Source of the DNA: Scatophagus argus
Lineage: Eukaryota > Chordata > Actinopteri > Scatophagidae
Direction of reading: 5' to 3'
Assembly: GCF_020382885.2 (NCBI RefSeq)
Contig: NC_058513.1
Location: 11,557,641 to 11,621,640, forward strand
Length of the DNA stretch: 64,000 bases
In this document: positions 13,441 to 39,600 of the stretch, one piece after another
How positions within the stretch are numbered: the first letter of the stretch is position 1
Layout: the number at the start of each line of letters is the position of its first letter
Position numbers and translations under genes: made by a program
The notes under the pieces: generated by a model
Database searches by the model: none
Seen by the model: the letters and a program-made list of their open reading frames with translations, nothing else
Told to the model about the DNA's origin: nothing

Positions 13441-13980
13441 CATGAGACAATGACAGTTATTTACATTGTTGATTAGTCTGACGGCTATTCTTTATGAATA
13501 GTTTGGTCAATACAACATCTGAAAACAGCAATAAATGGCCGTCACAACATCCTAAAATCCAAGGTGTCATCTTCAAATGTCATCATCACTTTGTATGACC
13601 AATCGTCCAAGCAATTTTGGTCAATAATGGACAGCTTTCTGGAGCAAATGTCTGCCTGGTTGGACAGCCGTTTTTGTCAGGAAAATTGAAATTATAGAGG
13701 TGCATTTTGCTTCCCTCTTTGTGCAGCAGTGACATCTACTGTTTCACAATATCTACTGCTGCTCTAATGATTTTTAATGATAATCCCTGCGTTCATGTTT
13801 GATTTGCTTTTGTCTCTCCTGCTTTGTATTTCTTGCTATCTTCAGGCTTTTATCTTATAGGTATTGATGTATTAGGGTGATTTATTTAACATTATTATTA
13901 TCCATTATTATTGTTATTACATCAAGCAAGGCAAAGCAGAAACATAAAATACAGAGATGTATAAAGAGAGAAAAACACAC
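13441..13980. other. Spacer downstream of cpn1
   Basis: No exon recognised. Diverged repeat-like sequence may continue to about 13700. The cpn1 3' UTR is expected to occupy the region from 13987 to 14315. Confidence 0.4.
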
Positions 13981-13986
13981 TTTATT
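13981..13986 (-). terminator. Putative cpn1 polyadenylation signal
   Basis: TTTATT on the plus strand reads AATAAA in the cpn1 direction, about 330 nt after the stop codon at 14316. It is the first good canonical hexamer I saw. Assignment is by position and motif only. Confidence 0.45.
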
Positions 13987-14315
13987 TTCACTTCTGATTC
14001 TCATCAATTTACAGCGATCAAAATCAAAAAAGGCCCCTTACAAATCCAGGATTGCTGTGTTCATACAAATCAACACTGTTACATAAATACACCGGCTTTG
14101 CAACATTTCCTTAATACAGACACACAGTTTATATTTACCAACAAAAAACACAGAAAAACAAACATTTGAAATACATAATCATAGGACTACAAATTACATA
14201 CATATATTATGGTCAATTATCATTTCCATAATTTGCATGTGTACGAGTGTATGTGTACGTTTTACATGAGATTTTCAGTGTGTGTGTACATATTGTCTAA
14301 ATTATTGTCCATGTC

Positions 14316-27266
<12,951 letters not shown>

Positions 27267-27837
27267 GGTCCCTCAGCCTCAGGTTGTGCAGCACAGGAGT
27301 AGAGAAGAGAGGAAGCTAGAGACTGCAATATGCAAAACACTCACACACGTTCAGATGTGTGTTTATCTCCTTACACACCAAACATACTGCTTTACTCCCT
27401 GCTTGCTCTTTTTCCTTTCTTGTCCCCTTCTTTCTCCTGTTCTCCCTCTGCCTCCTCCCACATCCAGTCCTCACACTGAAGAGCAAGTAAGGACAGCCCC
27501 CTGCTCCTTCTTTGTCTCACTCTCCTCCTCCAACAGCTGCTTCTCTCCCTCTCTCTTCCCCTTTGGGTCCTTGTCAAGTACATGCTACTTGCTTTATTGG
27601 CGCCTAGAATACTTCTGCTTCAACTAGTTCGCCCCGCAGCCCCCTCGGCTCTCTGCACACACAATCTGAATTTCATTCTCTCTCTCTGAGACACTCGTTT
27701 TCTATCCCTTTCTTTGTCTCTTACTCTTGTTCTATACTCCCTTCCTGGGAAAGAGGGGTTGTTTCCACGGCACTGCTCTCCCCAACCCCTGCAGCCCTCA
27801 ATCATCCATTCATTAACTCTTAAGTCAACACACAACC

Positions 27838-27840
<3 letters not shown>

Positions 27841-27878
<38 letters not shown>
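27841..27878. repeat. (GT)n microsatellite upstream of cpn1
   Basis: About nineteen GT units, roughly 600 nt upstream of the cpn1 start codon. Confidence 0.95.
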
Positions 27879-29397
27879 ACGTGTGCCTCCTCTGATGAAT
27901 CAGTGTGAGAGCTCTTTCACAACCTTTGGACTGGATTTGGTGCTGTCTTTCCACACATATAGGAAAACGCGTGTGTATGAATGCACATATACGTGATCTT
28001 ATGGCCCAGAAAAGAAAGAACAAATGTTGCAATTAAACATCTGAAAGAGTCGACTCGATGCCAAGACACATACACTCCCCGACAGACACACACACACTTA
28101 GTGCAGAATGTGCAAGGGGTGCTGTCAATCAAACCTGCTGGAGAAAAGAAGAGCTTTTCCCTCACTAAATGTTGTGCAACTGCCCGTGGAAGAGTGTAAA
28201 AAGAGAGAAGGAAAGGCGAACGTGAAGCAAGAGAAAGTGTTGCAGATGGAAAATTGAGCAACAGAAGGCGCAGGAGGAAGGAGAAATGTCAAAACAACTG
28301 ACGAAGATGGAGAAGAAAGCAGGAGAGCTGAAGGAAAGAGAGACAGACGGACACAAGTCGAGACAAGGACGGAGACCAACTTGGCTGCACGTCTCATTCT
28401 GTGAAAATTTGTCTCTCCGTTATTGATTTTTCCTCAACATGTACTGTAATTTGTAATTGTTTATGTCTGGTATACCTCAAGGCTTCACATCTCAGTGCCA
28501 CGACAACAGAGCTTAACTACAACTTTCAGCTCAATGAAACAATGACAGCAAGATGCACATAAAACATGACTGTCAAGCGAAAACTAAATGTCCCAAAGAA
28601 AAACCTTTCATCTAACCAGAAGATCTTTCCTGTTGCTGACCCTGAAAAGTTGGAAACATCTGAGGGAAGGTTGGTTTTGGAGCCAAAACACCGTACATAC
28701 AGTCTGGGTCGAAGAATGTTGAATTTTAACCTTGAGTGACCGTGTGACAAAATGGGAGCGCTGAGGATTTGTTTTGTTTACTCAACCTGACAAGTTGTCT
28801 TGGAATCCATCATATCAACCTGTTCTCGTCTTTAAACATGTTCCCTCGCTTTGTGCTACCAATCTCAGTTACTTTGTGTATATGTGTTTCCCCCGCAGCA
28901 ACCTCATTTACCTGTCAGCCAATAAGCTTCAGTGTTAACAAAAGCCAAAGAAAGGTGGAAACATGTTAAATGAGTCAACTGTAAGGATTTAAGGATCCGC
29001 AGACATCATGCAGATGCATCATTCGAAGTTTCCCAAGGCTCAGAAGGCCCCATGTTGAAGGAAAATGACATCTGGTGGATGTAAATGGTACAACATCACG
29101 GACACAGCAGGAAGACTGGACTGGTTTAGGATATCATCCTTCCAAACACTATTTATCATTAGTTATTGTGACAAATAAACCAATAGAATCTGATATCTTT
29201 GAGGCCCATCTTTGTGATTCAGACCGGCAAACTAACGTGTGCAGAAATTAAATGTACCATTCATCTTATTTAAAATAAAGAGGGGTAGAAAAAAGTGTGA
29301 TTACTGTAATAGTCAAAGGGTGAATAAAAGAATTTAGCCGAGGAAAATGTAAAATGAGTAGTCCACATTTGCTTGAGGCGATGTTTTTGCCAGTTAA

Positions 29398-29808
29398 AAA
29401 TCTTTACTTTAAGTCAAAAGGGTTCCTGTAGGTGGAAAGTAACAAAATGCAAGTGCAATTTCATGGTAATTGTACTTTGCTGACATGAAATCACCAGCTG
29501 CTAGTCAGACCTATTTCGTAGATGAATATTTTACATACAAATATATGTTATCATCAATATGATCAATTTTTAGACATTAAAAGCCATAGTTAAACCATCA
29601 CCACTTTGACCATGTGCAACCTTTAAATACTGTTTGCACATTAATTCATATATAATAGTCACACAATACTATAATATATACAATAATATTACGATCTGGA
29701 AGCACTTCGATAATTTTTGTACTTTTTTTATTACTACATTTCTGTACTTTTTCTTAAGTAAGTAACTTAAGAAAAATATCTGAATACTTTTTTCCACCCC
29801 TGGTGGAA
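29398..29808. mobile_element. Dispersed teleost repeat, diverged
   Basis: Segments such as GGAAAGTAACAAAATGCAAG, TTGTACTTTTTTTATTACTA and ACTTTTTTCCACCCCTGG resemble the widespread repeat with runs of TAAAAGTACTT-type motifs ending in CCACCACTGG. The same family recurs at 46462-46640. Confidence 0.4.
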
Positions 29809-30525
29809 GAAACAAGAGAAATTCTGTCATACTTACTGGTTAATATTGAGTGTGTGCTTCCAAAAACTTTTAATTTTAACTTTTAATTTATTTCACCATT
29901 CAACACTTCCATGCGTCATTTTGGATTATTTGTAATATTACTAAAGGGGAAAAAGGGCATTTTGACCTGTACACCCTGCAGCTGAAGTGAAGGAAGGAGT
30001 GTTGGGGTTTTAAAGCCACTCGTAGTTGCGGTTTATGTCCACTAGTGGGCAGTGTATACCAATTCAAGTCTCATTCAAACCGGATCACAGTTATTGTTTA
30101 CTTCAAGCTAAACCTCCTGCTTATTTACAAAATACAACAAAGCAAATATAAACAGTATATAAACAGTTTTTTTAATTACATAGATTTCTTTTCCAACATC
30201 TAATCTGTGTGTTTTTTCTAACTTTTAATTAAAATGCACTTATATGCACGTTTTATTAATGATATTTGCTTACAATATGTGCTATTCGATGCTAAGAAAA
30301 ATAAACTTTTAAACATAATAAACAGAATAAAACTGGTACAACATGCCTCATGTCTGATGCTCGGAACTGCCCTCCACGCAGAATAAAACCCGTATGGATG
30401 CTGCGCTGTTCCCGCCCACCTCATTTAACAGTATGAAAATGAGGTGTGTGCGGAGTGAAGGGGTGGTGGCTTTAAGGCATTGACTCTATTTGGAGTTGTG
30501 TCGATTGCAGAAGAAGACAGTTTTG

Positions 30526-30549
30526 TATTTATTTATTTATTTATTTATT
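30526..30549. repeat. (ATTT)n tract in the itgb3 5' region
   Basis: Tandem ATTT units about 80 nt upstream of the itgb3 start codon. The tract lies in the promoter or 5' UTR; no transcription start could be fixed from the sequence. Confidence 0.85.
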
Positions 30550-30631
30550 CCCCTTCCCTTGGTTCTTTTCAACTTGTACTCACACCAGGACTCGTTGGCA
30601 GGCTCCGTCCTCACAGAGAGTCCGCACCAGG

Positions 30632-33600
30632 ATGGGTGCTCTCCCGGCGCAAAGGATATTATTGGTGTTGATCTTTACTGGAATAACAGGAGTTTGCGGT
30701 AAGCTCATGTTCTCTTCTGCTGTTTCCAGGGTTTGTCCGTGTAAGCCAAGAATATGTTGCCGAGGAATGCAATTACGGGAGGAAAGTTTGAGGAAAGTTG
30801 ATGTTCTCAATATTCCTGACCAGTTTGGGGTGACAAGTCTTTTCTTGCATTTTGAGAATAATTATGCACTATGGCATATGCACATAGAATAACTAAACTA
30901 TAACTATATATAACCATATATGCAACACCAATAAAACTTGATGGGATGACTTCATTTTTCAGCCAAAATGTGTGTTTTAGCTTTTATCTTCTTCTTCTTT
31001 ACTGAAAGTTAATGCAAATTCTGATGATGGCACGCACAAAAGTTATTTTAAACAGACAACAAGCAATTACGAATAAGGTAGAACATATAACCGCTCTAGC
31101 ACGGTGGTGCAGTGGTTAGCACTGTCGCCTCATAGCAAGAGGGTTCCAGGTTCGAATCCCGGTCTGGGCCCTTCTATGTGGAGTTTGCATGTTCTCCCTG
31201 TGCCTGCGTGGGTTTTCTCCGGGTTCTCCGGCTTCCTCCCACAATACCAAAAACATGCACATTAGGTTAATTGGCTACTCTAAATTGCCCCTAGGTGTGA
31301 GTGTGAGAGTGTGTGGTTGTTTGTCTTTGTGTGTTGGCCCTGCGATTGACTGGCGACCAGTCCAGGGTGTACCCCGCCTCTCGCCCGTAGTCAGCTGGGA
31401 TAGGCTCCAGCTCCCCCGCGACCCTCACGGATAAGCGGTATAGAAAATGGATGGATGGATGGATATAACCGCTCTATAAGGTGAACATCTTTAGAGTAAC
31501 TACTTTTGGAGAAATGACTCCCCTTCTCGTTCCAGGTTCAAACGTCTGCACGTCCAGGGGGGCCAGCACATGCAAAGAGTGTCTGGCTGTGCACCCCAGC
31601 TGTGCGTGGTGTTTCCAAGAGGTGGGTTCCTTTTCCACTTCACTCCCTTCAGGCAGTGGGTGCTGGTGCAGGGTGGTACAAGTCGCCTCATTAGCCAAGT
31701 AGTCTAGTTGAGAAGAATGCAAGCAGACGTGTGTTTTGAACACAAGGCGAAAAATAATTTCTTAGTGCCCTTTTAAAGCAGAATGTTCTCTATGCTTCTT
31801 GTACTAAGCTATTTGTTTGGGTTTGGTTCCGTTTTGGCAGAAAATGTGTAACTGCGTGAGGATGTAGTCACATTTTCTGCTTCAGACTAATGAATGCAAT
31901 GATTTAATACTATAAAACTCTGGGAGTTAACATACTCAACCTTTCACTCAAGTGCAGAATTTTCCCAGAAGACAGATTACATCAGTCTGAGCACTCTTGC
32001 TTGTTGTTGAGACTTTTTAATGTCCAGAAGCACTGGTTGAACAAACAGATGGTCTTCAGATAGGATGGACATTTCCATTTAAGATGGTATTTGCCCTTTT
32101 GTCATTCCAGGAGATTGTTGTTTTGTTTTGTGCATAATGTTCCGGGCCATCCGGTACTTTGTCATCCCCACTACAATTTGAACTTTAACTGTTTCACTAC
32201 ATCTTGAACAAATTTGAGTGCTTTCAAAGCTCTGAAGAGGGAAGAGCTGGAAGGTAAACTGACTGCTTTCTGTATAAAATGTCCTTCTTTTTTGGTCAGA
32301 ACTTTGGTCAGGGGGTTGCCAGTTCTTCCCGCTGTGATCTGAAGACAAACCTGGTGACAGCAGGCTGTGCTGCATCAGTTCTGGAGTCGCCAACAAGCAA
32401 ACTGCAGGTGATTGAGGATCGGCCCCTCAGCAACAAGGCAGCTGGGGCCACGCAAGACGTCACTCAGATCAAGCCCCAGAAGCTACACATCACCCTCAGG
32501 CCAAGTAGGGTTTACCATCTGAGTTTGTTTGTTTTTTGACTTCCTGAAGTAGAGAGAGAGAGATTTGATTTGACGTTACACAGGGAAAGTGTCGAGCTGT
32601 TTTCTCAAGGCTGGGTTAACAAAGAAGTGTGATATGCACACTGTCTGTCTTTAACATGAAGAAAAACTTTTTTATAAAGGTGTTTCTGTGTTCCTGTTTC
32701 CCAGATGATGCTAAGCGCTTCACAGTGAAGGTGCGCCAGGTAGAGGACTACCCTGTGGATCTCTACTACCTCATGGATCTCTCCTACTCCATGAATGATG
32801 ACCTCTTCCGCCTGAGGACACTGGGCAAAGGACTGGCCGAGGCCATGAACCGCACCACCAGTAACCTCCGCATGGGCTTTGGGGCTTTTGTGGACAAGCC
32901 GCTCTCGCCCTACATGTACATTTCCCCCGAGGAGGCTGTGAAGAACCCCTGCTACAGGTAGGAAAAGTACTTGTCATACAGTACATTTGCACCCTCATGG
33001 ATCAATGATTACGCTGTCCTCTCACAGTAATTTTATCAACAGTGTATTATTAGACTAATCAAATGACAATTAGTGTAATTAATGTAAAGTGTAATTTCTG
33101 CAGTCAGTTAAGATTTATTTTTTTCTCAGATATTAGAAAGGAAAGTGGTTGCTAATTCAAGCCGTGTAGGTTTATATTTTTTGCATATTGTTCAATATAC
33201 CTGTATTTTTAGAGACATAAATTTAAATATTCTCAAACAACTGCAGAAAATTAGACCATTCTTAAAGGAATAGTTCGACATTTTGGGAAATCCACTCAAT
33301 CACTCTCTGTTACGTTACCGCCAGGAGACATTAGCTTAGCTTAGATTTAAGACTAGACGTAAAACCACAAAATGTTGTTTTTATGATTCAGAGTCGTGTG
33401 GGTTAAATAAACGAGACAAAACATGTTAATGACTGAGCTTTAGTGGCGCTGGTACCTTTACCTTAAACAAAACGAGGCTACCTGTTTCTGTCTATTGCCA
33501 GACTTTACTCTGAGATGAGCTAACCATCTCCTGGCTCTAGCTTCATATTTAAAGAGAGGTAATGATCTTTTCATCAAAATATAGAACTGTTCCTTTAAAA

Positions 33601-36600
33601 GTGTTAGTCACACTTAACCAGAGTAAGAACTTTACCTCTTAGCCATCTTAACCTGTTGTTTTTGACTGTAAATAAGTACCTAAACTCAACCAGACCTCTT
33701 TGTAATGGAAAATTTATTTTAGTGACTGCATTCTAACAATGTTTTACATTCCTAATACCAACGTTCTGGTGTTGATTTCAGCGGCTGTTTGTGTCTGCAT
33801 GTGGGAAGTATAGCTTCATTATGCACATGATGTCATTTTTGTGAGAACTCCGTTAAACACAGTGTTGCACAGTAAAAATGCAAGCAAGCTCAAAGTCACA
33901 GCACTTGTTAAAGGCTTACAGTGGCTCCCTAGCGCTTGGTCAGCCGCTCTGAATCATCTGCAGGATAGTGTCTCAATGCAAACTGCCATAATCCCACCCA
34001 AAGGTTTTGGTAGTTTAAGGTCTCTTGGGGTCATTTAGTCTCCTGCTTACACGCAGTCTGCACAGATCCAGCCTCCAGGAATGTTTGGATAAAAGATAAG
34101 ACAAGTAGAGAATTTCTGTCTAGTAGGGCACAACACAAAAAGAAACAGTGGTCCATTCACTAGCATTATATGATCTTTTTTTAAGCAAACCTTTCATCTA
34201 TCGCCATCATCCAGTACTTTGTTTATGACCACATGACCTGCAAAGCTAACAGATTGGACAGGATTGTGTGCTAGGACTCTAAATTAAGATGGTTAAATAT
34301 AAGAGGCATTACACCTCATATTCCTTAAGTAGGAAGAATGACCCACGGGAGAACTGTAGTCAGGATATCACCTGGCATGTGACCTAAAAATTAATGCATT
34401 TACATCTGATAATTGCAGTTAATATGGCACACAAAATATCAACTGAAATTGAAGTTATTATTTATGTAGTTTTGCAAGGCATTTGTAATAGCTATGGCTC
34501 AGAAGGCAGAGCAGGTCGTCCACACATCAGAAGGTCGGTGGTTTGATCCCCAGTTCCTCTGGTCTGCATGTCAAAGTGACCTTGAGCAACACACCTAACC
34601 CCAAATTGCTCCTAATTGCAAAAGGTTAGATCATGGCTTTCTGTTGGCAGCCTCTGCCATCAACGTATGAGTGCATCAGTAGAGTAAAAGCCCTTTAAGT
34701 GGTCAGTACAACTAGAAAAGCGCTATATAAATACAGTCCATTTACCTTTTAAATACAAACATGTGAACCCAATTAACCTGACTGACATCTGGTTACCCCA
34801 CCACGCTTACTGAGATTTTCTCACGATGGTAAATAAACATCTGTTCAGATGAAAGAACAAGCCGTGCTGCTGAGTCCTGATCTTCTCTTTGTTTCACTGA
34901 CAGCATCAACACCACTTGCCTGCCCCAGTTTGGCTACAAACACGTTCTGTCTCTGACGGAGGAGGTGGGTCGCTTCACAGAGGAAGTGAAGAAGCAGATA
35001 GTGTCCAGGAACAGAGATGCCCCGGAGGGAGGCTTTGATGCCATCATCCAGGCTGCTGTGTGCAAGGTGGAGAGACAGACTGCATACGTACACACACGCA
35101 TACACACATGCACACACACACAATCGCTGTCTCACACAAATGAGTCTGATTTTAAGTTAATCAGCAAGACCTCAAAAGCTGAAGTGAACTGAATTGTTTG
35201 ACCTCCCTTTCTTTGAGGGGATCTAGGAGCAGATTGGTTGGCGTCCCGGTGCATCCCACCTTCTGATCTTCACCTCGGATGCGAAGACTCACGTGGCTCT
35301 GGATGGTCGTCTGGCTGGAATCGTACAGCCCAACGATGGGCAGTGTCACCTCAACTCTGACAACATGTACAGCATGTCTACCATCATGGTTAGTGTGTGC
35401 TGTAAGGTGTGATTGTTGCACAGTAGACAGTAGACAGTACAGTATAAGAGAGAAACAGAAAGTGAAAAGTTTGAATGTGCAGGTGTGCGGAAGTGTGGAA
35501 TGAAGCGTCTGTGTTAGCTAACCACACCATCTGGTTCGTCCCCACAGGATTACCCATCTTTGGCTCTGATCACAGAGAAGATGTCAGAGAACAACATCAA
35601 TCTCATCTTTGCCGTCACCAACCCTGTGGTTCCTCTGTACCAGGTCAGGAGCTCTGCAGTGCACACCCAGTGCATTCAGCGTTTAAGTCAGCTCAGGTTC
35701 TGCTCAGAAAATTTAGCATTTAAACTGAAACTGAGAAGATGAGAAATCTGGGTTGGTAATCATCTATCTTATCTTGAACATACTGTAGTGTTTTAGCTAA
35801 AGTCCTCCAAACCTTGTTGGTTTTACAGAGGTTCTTGGATCCTGCACTGGAAGAGTGAAAGCTCATATGAATCACTATTATACACTGTTCAGATACAGCA
35901 AGCTGCGAACTCAGCTTTTCTCAAACTAGAAACCGTGTTTGGAATTACAGAGAATTAAATAAATATAGATCAAACTGTCACTGTACACAAAGAAAAACAA
36001 GTCAAGAATATAGAAACATTAGGCAGGTGTGAGTTAATGTCTGACTCACTTCTTCTTCTAAACAGTGTTTCCACGCAATTATTTGCATATTTAGTCCAAC
36101 TGTCACAACTATCTTTTATTTTTAAATCAGTGAAACCATTCTGACTTAAATTGGTTAGAATAAGCTTCCCTTTTTATATTTTTCTTGTTATCACCTGTCT
36201 GTTCAATCTGGGTAACAAAGAAAAAATGGGGGAAAAAAGTGGATAAAAAGTGAATATTTTCCCACAAAAACACAATATCTATCACTGTTATAAATTTCTG
36301 TATAGTGTAAACACACAATATTATATCATCTGGAACTAAGATCTTTGTATCAGTTCACTTATTAAAAATTTAGGAATTCTATCTATTTATAATCATCAAA
36401 AGATGTATTTGAATATTTAGTGTTTACATGACATGACATATTTCATTTGTCATGACATTTAAAAACTGTTTTAAAATATTTTGCAGGTATGGAGGGCTGT
36501 ATTTTATGTGTATTTCTACCTGATGAGACATTGGTGATCATTAATGATTTAGAAATCACTCCCTCAGCCTTGTCTCTGTGTCTTGCAGAACTACAGTGAG

Positions 36601-39600
36601 CTGATTCCTGGCACCACCGTAGGAACACTGTCCAATGACTCGGGCAATGTTATCCAGCTTATACGAAATGCCTACGATGTAAGCGCACACACACACACAC
36701 ACACACACCTCAGACAAGACAGTGTTTAAGGGGGATGACATGTGTTTGCTGACACACACCCACAGTGTGTGAGTCATACACACAGTCGAGCCAAAGTCTG
36801 AGCAAAAATACTCCAGTGGCCGAAGTGTGAAGCTGACCATATGTGGGAAACTCCTGGCTGTGTTTCATTGTTTATTATGCAGAGAACAGGTGAATGAGCC
36901 GAAAATTATTTTCAGTTCAAATCAGTCAACCAATTTGAAATCAGGTTTGATATTACATACCCGAGCATGGGATTGACTCAGCAAAACAACTGAATATGAC
37001 ATGAGATGTTGCTTTAATCTATATACTCATCCTTCTGTGTGCATATCCCCTGCTGTTTTCCCTCATTGTTGTTGCCAGAAAATCCGTTCCAAGGTGGAAC
37101 TGGAGCTTCAAGGTGTCCCGGAGGAGCTGTCCTTGTCCTTCAACGCCACCTGCCTGAATGGAGAGATAATCCCTGGTCTCAAATCCTGCTCTGGGCTCAA
37201 GATAGGTGACACGGTCAGTCCATGCCCCCTTGACTGCGTAAAATTAATTCTTGTCTGCTATTGAGTCTCTAAGTCCAGCATTTGAGTAAATAGGTTGTAA
37301 TTATGTAAGGCAAACATTTGTATTTATTGTTTGTTTATTTCAAAGGATGTCAGTGGCCTAAATTTAGTATCTTACAAGAAAAAGGCAAGTTCAGAGACAA
37401 TAATTAATTTATGCTGCTATTATATTTGTTCAAGGGTTCTTAAGACATGCAGTGAGACAGTTACATCCATATTTATTGGTACCAACGCTCACCCTCATGC
37501 CTGTTTCATTGTATGGACTCTTACTCACTATTTCATCAGACTCATATGGCAATAAAACATGTTTCTCAACAAGACACATCTTACATTCAGCCTTCAAGAA
37601 TTAATTTCCTCTAGTAAGGAAAAAATCCTGTGTGAGTTAAATCATCTTGTTTGTGGACTACTTTCCTTGTTAGAGAAGTTTCCCATAAAGTATTATGTAA
37701 CAAGATTGAACAAGGTAGATTCAAGTACCAAGAATATGAAAATAGGTTCATTTATGGTATCTCATTGAATGGATGCAGCATATTTTATGAAAATGAAGAA
37801 CACCATGGGCTAGTGGTAACTGGTAACAGTGTGTATTGCAATATCAACTCTCATACCAGCTTTTTTACCCTCAGAGAGTGAGTCCTATCTCTTGGGATTA
37901 GAAATATCAAGGGATTACAATGGCCTTAAATTTGTGCCGATTGCAAAAATAACAAGTTAGTTCCATCTGCTATTTTTCAACAAATTGGCCTCTTTCCATT
38001 TCCCTTCTTGCTGCTATCTAAATGTCTTTAAAGTTGGATTTCCCCCCATCCCTCGTGGTGTCAGAGAGCAATGGAAAAAAGCAGCATCAACACTGTCTCT
38101 GCTTTTGTCTTTTTTAACTGATGTTTTCTTGTCTTTCCATCTTTTTTTTTTTTTGTTGCCAACTCAGTTTGGAGGAAAATGGCCTGCTTAAAGAGTACCC
38201 TCCATTCCTTTTCTTCTTGCATTTTTTCTTTATCACAGCTTCTTTGGCTCTTTTCCCTGCTCTCTCCTCACTCCAGGTGACATTTTTTGGCCTCCACACA
38301 TTTCTTTCTCTCTGCCTCAGCCCCTCTTATTTTTGCCTTATATGGCTGTCTCTCCAGATGTAGTAACTGCCCACTTTTGGACTTTTACCAGATTTCAATG
38401 CTGAATGAACAATTACTTTGACTAACTGCATATGGAGGCCTTCCCTGTGTCATATCTTTGTGCTGTTTCCGCCAACAGTGATCAGACCAAGCTCACTATT
38501 TGAGCGGCTGTTAAATGAGCATTAACTTAACCCTTAAAGTGCTTCAGTTATGCAATCTACGCCAGGATGATACATTAGCTTGACTAGTTTTACAAAGTGT
38601 GTCTATCTACATGAGAACATGCAGATGGTGTTACAAACATCTTTGGTGGCATCTGACGGCAGAATCTCTTTGCCTTGAACAACAACAACAACAAAAAAAA
38701 ACACTGAAAAAGACAGGGCTTGGTTGAACTGAATGTTACAATTTCAACTCCCTCCTCTCATCCAGGTCTCTTTCAGCGTGGAGGCCAGAGCTCGCGGGTG
38801 CCCCAAACAAAAGAGAAAAAACTTCATCATTAAACCCGTGGGCTTCAAGGACGCCCTCAACATCACTGTCACCTTCGAGTGTGACTGCAAGTGCCAGAGC
38901 AAAGCCCAGCCAAACAGCCCCAAATGTAACAATGGCGACGGCACCTATGAGTGTGGCATCTGCTTGTGCCACCCAGGTCGCTTAGGGCCAAACTGCGAGT
39001 GTGCAGAGGGTGACTATGACCCCACGGAGCAGGACCGTTGCAGTGGACCTCAGTCTACCATCTGCAGCGGCCGTGGAGACTGTGTGTGTGGCCAGTGTGT
39101 GTGCCACAGCAGTGACTTTGGAAAGGTCTGGGGAAAGCTGTGTGAGTGTGATGACTTCAACTGCCTGCGGTACAAGGGGGAACTGTGCTCAGGTAAGTGT
39201 TATGAGCTGTGATCGAAAAGAGGTCCATCTTCTTGTGTAATTAATCTGCTGGAGGGTCTAAAGATGAATGAGTAGGCTGAAACAATAAGATGATTATTAG
39301 ATTAATTAAGAGGCAGAAATGCAATTGACCAGTACATCTGCGACTAGCAGTTAGTTGCATTATTGTAGGATCTGCTGTATTCTTGATAAACCAATTGAGT
39401 CCAAAATGTCCCGTTTCTCCAATTAACAGTGAAAAAAGCCACAAAATTATCCAAAACAGAAATGTTTCCCCGGTCTGTAGACTTTTGTATGCTAAGCTAA
39501 GCTAATGTGCTGCTTGCTGCACAGTCATATTTCACAGACAACCATGAGGGTTACATTGATCATCTAACTCAACTCAAGAGTAAACAAAAGCTGTTTACCA

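Larger units (their letters stand above)
27267..30631. promoter_or_regulatory. Divergent intergenic region between cpn1 and itgb3
   Basis: The 3.4 kb must hold the 5' ends and promoters of both genes, which are transcribed away from each other. It contains a C/T-rich stretch (27361-27760), a GT microsatellite, an A/G-rich stretch (28195-28390) and a dispersed repeat (29.4-29.8 kb). No extra exon was recognised. No TATA box or other element could be assigned with confidence. Confidence 0.6.
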
